Source: Bacteroidales bacterium (GTDB lineage: Bacteria; Bacteroidota; Bacteroidia; Bacteroidales; P3). From it: a stretch of 7,148 bases of DNA. The position numbers were made by a program, and so were the translations under genes. Of this stretch, positions 1-4,684 are shown piece after piece. Position 1 is the first letter of the stretch; each line of letters opens with the position of its first letter. The notes beneath the pieces were generated by a model, which had not been told where the DNA came from, ran no database searches, and worked only from the letters and a program-made list of their open reading frames with translations. Where the stretch lies: positions 1 through 7,148 of the forward strand of contig CAAGHV010000158.1 of assembly GCA_900769785.1 (NCBI GenBank), read 5' to 3'.

Positions 1-274
1 ACCCGTTGGATGAATTAAATCATATATATTCACAATTATTCCATAGTAGGATGTTGCGAGTGTGATGATATACCATTGAGCATCAGTCGGTATATCGTTT
101 CAAAAATCATCGCCATATAGCTGATAATTCCTCCCGATGCTGATGGTGCTAGTGCGTGATGTAGATAAATGTGCCTCGCGATATAAATTTATTTCACCGA
201 TTGTGATATTTTAGAAATTGCCTGAAATTATATGTTCATGCAAAATATTTTGGAAATTAATTCAACCAACGGGT
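1..274. repeat. Short non-coding element bounded by 18-bp inverted repeats (MITE-like)
   Basis: The first 18 bases (ACCCGTTGGATGAATTAA) reappear as the reverse complement at 257-274 with one mismatch (17/18). No reading frame of useful length lies between the arms, and the interior holds a decayed 22-bp repeat array. A short element with terminal inverted repeats and no gene is what a MITE or a REP/BIME-type element looks like. The left arm starts at base 1 of the window, so the inverted repeat may continue further out and a target-site duplication cannot be tested. It could instead be one large cruciform-forming intergenic repeat with no mobility. Confidence 0.5.
99..208 (-). repeat. Degenerate 22-bp tandem repeat array, minus orientation (4 units plus a partial fifth)
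   Basis: Read on the minus strand, the core TCACG and its variants recur with the core T at + positions 181, 159, 137 and 115, exactly 22 bases apart. The cores are TCGCG, TCACG, TCGGG and TGGCG. By hand alignment the unit at 165-186 matches the first unit of the right-hand array (6822-6843) at 17 of 22 positions, and the unit at 143-164 matches its second unit at 14 of 22; the next two match at about 11 of 22. A partial unit at 187-208 keeps mainly the ATAAAT tail. The order of units also matches the right-hand array. This is an eroded copy of the same repeat family in the opposite orientation. Confidence 0.6.
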
Positions 275-333
275 ATACAATAATAACGTTATATATAGCA
301 ATAAATCATTTTGAATGTTTATTACTCATTGGA

Positions 334-355
334 AGAGGCGTCGTGAAACGTCTCT
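334..355. repeat. REP-like palindrome
   Basis: AGAGGCGT (334-341) and ACGTCTCT (348-355) pair over 8 positions with one G-U wobble around a 6-nt loop. A short run of pyrimidines follows, but no real T-tract, so a terminator role is weak. Its local GC content is higher than that of the surrounding sequence, as is common for dispersed extragenic palindromes. Family membership is inferred from the shape only. Confidence 0.4.
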
Positions 356-370
356 CTTGCTTTTATCGTC

Positions 371-410
371 ATACCTATGTATATATAATGTAGGTATTTT
401 TTATTTTTTT
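371..410 (+). terminator. Rho-independent terminator
   Basis: ATACCTA (371-377) pairs perfectly with TAGGTAT (391-397), with two further wobble pairs inside. The stem runs directly into a T-rich tail, TTTTTT then A then seven T, ending at 410. This is a plus-strand terminator. No gene is visible upstream of it in the window, so it would end a transcript that starts left of position 1 or inside the left-hand repeat element. Confidence 0.6.
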
Positions 411-477
411 CTATTCTATACAATAAATGTATAAATATTACGTTATAAATAAACGAATTTGTTTGTTAAAAAGCCAG

Positions 478-550
478 AACCCCTGTAAGATAATCCAAAT
501 CTGCAGGGGTTTATTATATAACCCCTATAATTCGCCGCCGCCATGGGGGT
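478..550. other. Cluster of mutually exclusive hairpins upstream of bamD
   Basis: Four complementary arms alternate: AACCCCTG (478-485), CAGGGGTT (504-511), AACCCCT (520-526) and ATGGGGGT (543-550). Arm 1 pairs with arm 2 over 8 bp, with an extra inner AGAT/ATCT stem (488-491 / 499-502). Arm 2 can instead pair with arm 3 over 7 bp (AGGGGTT/AACCCCT), and arm 3 with arm 4 over 8 bp with one wobble. On the minus strand the first hairpin is followed by CTGGCTTTTT, so it could also act as a minus-strand terminator. The alternating pairing resembles an attenuator or a structured RNA, but it lies about 165 bases before the bamD start, upstream of the predicted bamD promoter, so a link to bamD is doubtful. 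Confidence 0.45.
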
Positions 551-593
551 AAAAATGTGGAAGCCATATACTAAAACACATAAATTATCGTTA

Positions 594-616
594 CAATACT
601 TTGATTGGTAGTATTG
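594..616. repeat. Perfect 7-bp inverted repeat
   Basis: CAATACT (594-600) and AGTATTG (610-616) form a perfect dyad with a 9-nt spacer. It sits about 100 bases upstream of the bamD start in a gene-free stretch. It could be an operator-like site or chance in AT-rich DNA; no T-tract follows. The sequence between 617 and 700 shows no other structure I can support. Confidence 0.3.
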
Positions 617-700
617 ATGATATGGTAGTGCTAATCAGATGATTATATATGTATTGAAAATAAATTGAACACAAAGTGCCAATAATCGAAATAAAAAACG

Positions 701-708
701 TAACTTTG
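701..708 (+). promoter_or_regulatory. Bacteroidota -7 promoter box for bamD
   Basis: TAACTTTG fits the Bacteroidota -7 consensus TAnnTTTG exactly. No good -33 TTTG/TTG is seen 19-21 bases upstream, so the call rests on the -7 box. The box ends only 6 bases before the ATG at 715, placing the expected transcription start at about 711-713 and leaving almost no 5' leader. It also argues against translation from the GTG at 676, which lies upstream of the box. Confidence 0.5.
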
Positions 709-714
709 CAAACT

Positions 715-1518
715 ATGAGAATATACAAGGTAATACCCGTTATACTACTGATTGTTAGTGTTTTTTCAGGTTGTAACAGCTATGAAAAATTACTGAAAAG
801 CAACGATTTTGACAAAAAATACGCTGCTGCTATGAAGTATTACAACGATGCTAACTATTCCAAGGCAGTACAATTGTTTGAAAACCTTACAATGTACTAC
901 CGAGGTAGAGACAATGCCGAAAATGTGGCATGGTATTATGCCGAATCGTTGGTGAAATTCAAAGACTACTACTCGGCAGGCTTTCAGTATGCCAACTTTG
1001 TACGTCAGTTCCCCTACAGCGAGCGAGCCGAAGATGCATTATTTATGTCGGCATATTGTAAGTATATGGAGTCGCCCGAATATTCGTTAGACCAAAAGCA
1101 GACTTACGAGGCAATACAAGCCTTTGAGCAGTATGTGGAACGATACCCAACCTCGGGGCATATACCCGAGATAAACAAATACTTGGACGAGATGCGTGCC
1201 AAACTGATGAAGAAAGACTACGAGATAGCATATGGATACTACAAAATAGGTTCGTACAATGCAGCATATGTAGCTTTTGCAGATTTTATGAACCAATATC
1301 CCGACTCAGACAACAAGGAAGAAGCTATGTATTATATGATACTGTCGGGCTACGAATATGCCATCAACAGCACCGAAGCCAAAATAGTGGAACGACTAAA
1401 CCTGGTGATAAACGATTTCGAGAAGTTTGCAACCCTGTTTAGCAACTCAAAATACACCAAGCATACACAATCCATCTATAACAAATGTAGGGAAGCACTA
1501 TATGCACGTGCACAATAA
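715..1518 (+). CDS. bamD: Outer membrane protein assembly factor BamD (lipoprotein)
   Basis: BamD is the TPR lipoprotein of the BAM complex, which inserts beta-barrel proteins into the outer membrane, and it acts from the periplasmic face. From the ATG at 715 the product has 267 residues. A basic start (MRIYK) precedes a hydrophobic stretch (6-18) ending in the lipobox FSGC with Cys20 as the lipidation site. The rest (about 30-267) is helical, rich in Tyr and Ala, with TPR-like helix pairs around 33-64, 68-101, 103-145, 168-198 and 203-245; motifs such as AENVAWYYAESLVKF and FVRQFPYSERAEDALF are typical of the YfiO/BamD fold. An in-frame GTG at 676 would add 13 residues ahead of the signal peptide and lies upstream of the -7 box, so ATG 715 is preferred. 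rpoZ follows 52 bases later with no terminator between, suggesting cotranscription. Family assignment is from recognition, not from a search. Confidence 0.9.
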   Translation: MRIYKVIPVILLIVSVFSGCNSYEKLLKSNDFDKKYAAAMKYYNDANYSKAVQLFENLTMYYRGRDNAENVAWYYAESLVKFKDYYSAGFQYANFVRQFPYSERAEDALFMSAYCKYMESPEYSLDQKQTYEAIQAFEQYVERYPTSGHIPEINKYLDEMRAKLMKKDYEIAYGYYKIGSYNAAYVAFADFMNQYPDSDNKEEAMYYMILSGYEYAINSTEAKIVERLNLVINDFEKFATLFSNSKYTKHTQSIYNKCREALYARAQ

Positions 1519-1570
1519 ACAACGGTAGAGATTATATAAGTAGAACAAAATAAATAATATATATACAACC

Positions 1571-1966
1571 ATGGATGTAAAAAAATACAGAACAACAACA
1601 AGTATAGTTACACGTAATATAGCCGATTTTGACAAGCAAACAGGTAACTTATACGAAACAATAGCAATGTTGTCGAAACGCTCCAACCAAATATCGTCCG
1701 AATTAAAACGCGAGTTGGTAAAGAAAATCGAAGAATTTTCGTCGGCATCAGATACTATGGAAGATGTGTTTGAAAACAAAGAACAGATAGAAATAGTAAA
1801 ATACTACGAACATCTGCCCAAACCCGTGCTTATTGCTATTCAAGAATACCTCAACGACGAACTATACTATCGCAATCCCGAAAAGGACAAAAATGTGCCC
1901 GTTACCGACAAGATAGATGAGATAGTGGATAAGATTGAAGAGCAGGCAGCCGAAGAAACAAAATAA
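1571..1966 (+). CDS. rpoZ: RNA polymerase omega subunit, Bacteroidota type (RpoZ/Rpb6-like)
   Basis: This 131-residue protein resembles the omega-like protein that follows bamD in Bacteroidota genomes. Omega helps fold and hold the beta-prime subunit in RNA polymerase. Residues 22-45 (TGNLYETIAMLSKRSNQIS region) correspond to the conserved omega core that reads GNRFDLVLVAARRARQM in E. coli: a Gly-Asn turn, then an amphipathic helix with Arg and Gln. The segment ENKEQIEIVKYYEHLPKPVL (68-87) is characteristic of the Bacteroidota branch. The C-terminus (about 105-131) is a charged Lys/Glu-rich tail, probably disordered and longer than in E. coli omega (91 residues). There is no clear Shine-Dalgarno sequence. 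It sits 52 bases behind bamD and is closed by a terminator at 2004-2048, so bamD-rpoZ looks like a two-gene transcript. Confidence 0.82.
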   Translation: MDVKKYRTTTSIVTRNIADFDKQTGNLYETIAMLSKRSNQISSELKRELVKKIEEFSSASDTMEDVFENKEQIEIVKYYEHLPKPVLIAIQEYLNDELYYRNPEKDKNVPVTDKIDEIVDKIEEQAAEETK

Positions 1967-2003
1967 TACAAGCAATATATATTTGTAAAAATAATCTATC
2001 AAA

Positions 2004-2048
2004 AAGCACCCCGATATACATACAATCTATTTGGGTGCTTCGTTTTTT
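2004..2048 (+). terminator. Rho-independent terminator after rpoZ
   Basis: AAGCACCC (2004-2011) and GGGTGCTT (2033-2040) form a perfect 8-bp stem with a 21-nt loop, followed by CG and six T. It lies 38 bases after the rpoZ stop and 22 bases before coaBC, so it separates the bamD-rpoZ transcript from coaBC. Confidence 0.75.
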
Positions 2049-2060
2049 GGTGTATAAACA
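2030..2060 (+). promoter_or_regulatory. Weak candidate promoter for coaBC
   Basis: A terminator directly before coaBC implies a separate start. TTTG at 2030-2033 followed after 19 bases by TATAAACA (2053-2060) gives the Bacteroidota -33/-7 spacing, but the second box keeps only the TA of TAnnTTTG. It would overlap the terminator stem. Low confidence. Confidence 0.2.
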
Positions 2061-2069
2061 GGTATAACA

Positions 2070-3275
2070 ATGCTAAAAGGAAAAAAAATAGTGGTAGGTA
2101 TAAGTGGAGGTATAGCAGCCTACAAAACCCCACTGATTATACGCTATTTGGTAAAACAAGGTGCCGAAGTAAAAGTAGCCGTTACAAATAATGCCCTACA
2201 ATTTGTAACCCCCACAGTGTTGGAAACACTATCGAAAAACAATGTGTATAGCGATTTGTTTTCAAAACACAATCAGTACAACACCGAACATATATCGTTG
2301 AGTGATTGGGCTGATATGATGTTGGTAGCCCCTGCTACTGCCAACTGTATAGGTAAAATAGCCTCAGGCATTGCCGACGATGCCCTCAGCACACTGCTAT
2401 TGGCATTCCGAAAACCAATATTCTTATGCCCTGCCATGAACACCAATATGTATATGCACTTTGCAGTACAACGAAACATCGAATATCTGAAACACAACGG
2501 TATAATAATAATAGAACCTACCTGTGGCGAGCTGGCTTGCGGTGTAGAAGGTAGGGGTAGAATGGAAGAACCCGAAAAAATTATAGAGCAAATAGTATTG
2601 TACTATAGGCAGAAAAGTGATTTCTACAACCGAAATATCCTTATCACAGCAGGACCTACTTATGAAAAAATTGATGCCGTAAGATTTATAGGTAACTTCT
2701 CAACAGGAAAAATGGGCTATGCCATAGCCGAAGAATTGGCTTCGAGGGGGGCAAACGTAACATTGGTATCAGGCCCTACAAGTCTGGAGGTTCATCACCC
2801 CAATATACATAGAATAAATGTTACTTCGGCAGTGGAAATGTACGCCGCCGCCACCGAAAACTTCCCTATGTGTGATGCAGCAATACTATCGGCAGCAGTA
2901 GCCGATTTCAGACCCGAGAAGATAAGTAGTGAGAAGATTAAAAAAACAGGTAGCTCGCAGACTATGGATATACATTTGGTACAAAATCCCGATATACTGG
3001 CTTCGTTGGGCAAAATGAAACAAGACAATCAACGTCTGATAGGTTTTGCACTAGAAACCAATGATGAGATGCTAAATGCTCAGAGTAAGTTGGCTAAGAA
3101 AAACCTCGACTTTATTGTGCTAAATTCACTTCGTGATTCGGGAGCAGGCTTTGGATATGATACCAACAAAGTAACCTTTATTCACCGCAGTGGCGAGGTA
3201 GAGCAGCAGGAACTTAAAACAAAAGCTCAAGTAGCCGAAGATATTGCCCTACGGCTAAGAAAGATTCTCCCCTAA
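2070..3275 (+). CDS. coaBC: Bifunctional phosphopantothenoylcysteine decarboxylase / phosphopantothenate-cysteine ligase
   Basis: CoaBC joins cysteine to 4'-phosphopantothenate (CoaB) and decarboxylates the product to 4'-phosphopantetheine (CoaC), steps two and three of coenzyme A synthesis in the cytoplasm. The 401 residues match the usual length. The N-terminal flavoprotein half (1-180) shows GGIAAYK (13-19), the catalytic His74 in EHISLSDWAD, the FMN-binding APATANCIGK (87-96), PAMNTNMY (121-128) with the active-site Asn124, and the flap LACGVEGRGRM (155-165) with Cys157, equivalent to His75, Asn125 and Cys158 of E. coli. The C-terminal CoaB half (about 188-401) begins ILITAGPTYEKID, then IGNFSTGKMG (207-216, Asn209), AAVADFRP (275-282) and the lysine motif KIKK (289-292). 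All key residues are present, so both activities are expected. It appears monocistronic between two terminators and converges on murF with a 24-base gap. Confidence 0.96.
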   Translation: MLKGKKIVVGISGGIAAYKTPLIIRYLVKQGAEVKVAVTNNALQFVTPTVLETLSKNNVYSDLFSKHNQYNTEHISLSDWADMMLVAPATANCIGKIASGIADDALSTLLLAFRKPIFLCPAMNTNMYMHFAVQRNIEYLKHNGIIIIEPTCGELACGVEGRGRMEEPEKIIEQIVLYYRQKSDFYNRNILITAGPTYEKIDAVRFIGNFSTGKMGYAIAEELASRGANVTLVSGPTSLEVHHPNIHRINVTSAVEMYAAATENFPMCDAAILSAAVADFRPEKISSEKIKKTGSSQTMDIHLVQNPDILASLGKMKQDNQRLIGFALETNDEMLNAQSKLAKKNLDFIVLNSLRDSGAGFGYDTNKVTFIHRSGEVEQQELKTKAQVAEDIALRLRKILP

Positions 3276-3295
3276 GATGGAGAATCTTTTTTTTT
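3261..3295 (+). terminator. Strong rho-independent terminator overlapping the coaBC stop
   Basis: AAGATTCTCC (3261-3270) and GGAGAATCTT (3279-3288) form a perfect 10-bp stem with an 8-nt loop, and the T-run continues to 3295. The coaBC stop codon TAA (3273-3275) lies in the loop, so the last codons of coaBC form the 5' arm. In the minus direction only TTTCTT follows, so it is at best a weak terminator for murF. Confidence 0.88.
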
Positions 3296-3299
3296 AATC

Positions 3300-4607
3300 T
3301 TATAGCACCTCTTCCATATCGCCCATATGCATACTATTGCTACCTTTAAGTAGTACAACAGACTCTGTAATAGGGCAGGTGCCGAAGTGTTCCTTGGCTT
3401 TGCTTATATCATCGAAATACAAAACATCTGATTGAGGTTCAACAAAGCCAAATTCTTTTCCTACAAACACAACCATGTCGAGGTTTAGTTTCAAGGCTTG
3501 TTCTACTACCGCTTTGTGTTCATGTTCCGATTCGGCACCCAATTCTTTCATGGCACCTAGTATTGCCACTTTCCTGCCTTGGGTATTTATAGCACCAAAG
3601 TTTTCCAATGCAATTTTCATTGACGATGGGTTGGCATTGTAGCAATCCATTATCAGTGAATTGCAGTTGGTTTTCTTAAGTTGCGAGCGATGGTTGGTAG
3701 GTATGTATTCTTCCAAAGCTATCTTTATGTCGAATAAATCTACTCTAAAAAATGCTGCTACACATATAGCTGCCAATGCATTGGTGTAGTTGTAGGCACC
3801 CAGCAGGTGTGTATTTATGGTATATACTTTGTCGTCGGCTTCAAAATAGAATTCCAGGTATGGTGATGAGTCTTTATACGAAGGACGTATGGTAGTGTTT
3901 ATACAATGGTTGCTGTATTCTATATGCTTTAGATTGAGGCTGTTTTCAACCAATATATTGTCGTCGGAGTTTATAAATGCAGTGCCGTCGTTGTTACGTA
4001 GGTAGTTATATAGTTCTGTTTTGGTTTTTATTACATTTTCAAAGCTGCCAAAACCTTCCAAGTGGGCTTTGCCAATATTGGTTATTAGTCCATAATTGGG
4101 TTGAGCTATTGAGCATAAAAATTCTATTTCTTTAGGATGGTTGGCACCCATTTCTATTATAGCTATATCGGTATTTTGGGGCATTGATAGTAGGGTAAGA
4201 GGTACACCTATATGATTGTTGTAGTTGCCTTTGGTAGAGTGTGTGTTATATTTTTTTGATAGTACAGCAGTAGTCAGTTCTTTGGTAGTGGTTTTGCCGT
4301 TGGTACCTGTGATAGCTACTACGGGTATGTGCTTAGTCATCTTTCGATGATAGCGTGCAAGGTCTTGTAGTGCCAGCAGTACATCATCAACAAGTATGCA
4401 CTTATCAGGGTTTTGGTAGTAGCATTCGTTGTTATCTACTACCGCAAAAGCAGCCCCTTGTTCTATAGCTTTGAGGGCAAAGGTATTGCCGTCGAAGTTG
4501 TCGCCTTTGAGGGCAAAGAATATTTCGCCACCATGTATTGTACGTGTGTCGGTGGTTATACAGGGGTGTTGTGTATATATGTTGTATAGTTCTTCTATTG
4601 TTGTCAT
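3300..4607 (-). CDS. murF: UDP-N-acetylmuramoyl-tripeptide--D-alanyl-D-alanine ligase
   Basis: MurF adds D-Ala-D-Ala to UDP-MurNAc-tripeptide with ATP, completing the cytoplasmic pentapeptide precursor of peptidoglycan. The 435-residue product has the usual Mur ligase layout: an N-terminal substrate domain (1-90) with TDTRTI and FFALKGDNFDG; a central ATPase domain (about 95-308) with the P-loop AITGTNGKTTTKE (98-110), the conserved NYNNHIGVPLTLL, EMGANHPKEI and a probable carbamylated Lys196 in TKTELY; NHRSQL before the hinge; and a C-terminal domain with DCYNANPSSM (321-330). LGAMKELG (350-357) has Ala352 where the family usually has Asp (LGDM). The start ATG is 77 bases downstream of the CHU_C gene on the same strand, and that gap has no clear terminator. 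A weak -7-like TTATTTTG lies at 4637-4644 on the minus strand, so murF may be expressed alone or by read-through. Confidence 0.95.
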   Translation of the reverse strand: MTTIEELYNIYTQHPCITTDTRTIHGGEIFFALKGDNFDGNTFALKAIEQGAAFAVVDNNECYYQNPDKCILVDDVLLALQDLARYHRKMTKHIPVVAITGTNGKTTTKELTTAVLSKKYNTHSTKGNYNNHIGVPLTLLSMPQNTDIAIIEMGANHPKEIEFLCSIAQPNYGLITNIGKAHLEGFGSFENVIKTKTELYNYLRNNDGTAFINSDDNILVENSLNLKHIEYSNHCINTTIRPSYKDSSPYLEFYFEADDKVYTINTHLLGAYNYTNALAAICVAAFFRVDLFDIKIALEEYIPTNHRSQLKKTNCNSLIMDCYNANPSSMKIALENFGAINTQGRKVAILGAMKELGAESEHEHKAVVEQALKLNLDMVVFVGKEFGFVEPQSDVLYFDDISKAKEHFGTCPITESVVLLKGSNSMHMGDMEEVL

Positions 4608-4684
4608 TGTCGGTCTTATTGATTTGTGTATATTAGCAAAATAACGTTTACATTATCATTTTATTTCCTAATTATTTTGTATTT

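Noticed and set aside
543..611. 22-codon reading frame whose second in-frame ATG (555) is preceded by GGGGG
   Set aside because: The G-run is part of a hairpin arm, the peptide (MGVKMWKPYTKTHKLSLQY...) is very short and not recognised, and nothing follows that a leader peptide would control.
551..700. tRNA or other standard RNA gene in the bamD upstream region
   Set aside because: No T-loop GGTTCGA-type motif or cloverleaf arms could be found on either strand.
676..714. GTG at 676 as the bamD start, adding 13 residues
   Set aside because: It would place a charged segment before a complete lipoprotein signal peptide and lies upstream of the -7 box TAACTTTG; the ATG at 715 gives a standard lipoprotein start.
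1043..1296. Two overlapping reading frames on the minus strand inside bamD
   Set aside because: Antisense shadows of a well-supported gene; their translations show no motif and no start context.
1498..1779. Minus-strand reading frame of 93 codons across the bamD-rpoZ junction
   Set aside because: Antisense to rpoZ; the hydrophobic, Leu/Phe-rich translation is the expected reverse of Lys/Glu/Asn-rich coding sequence.
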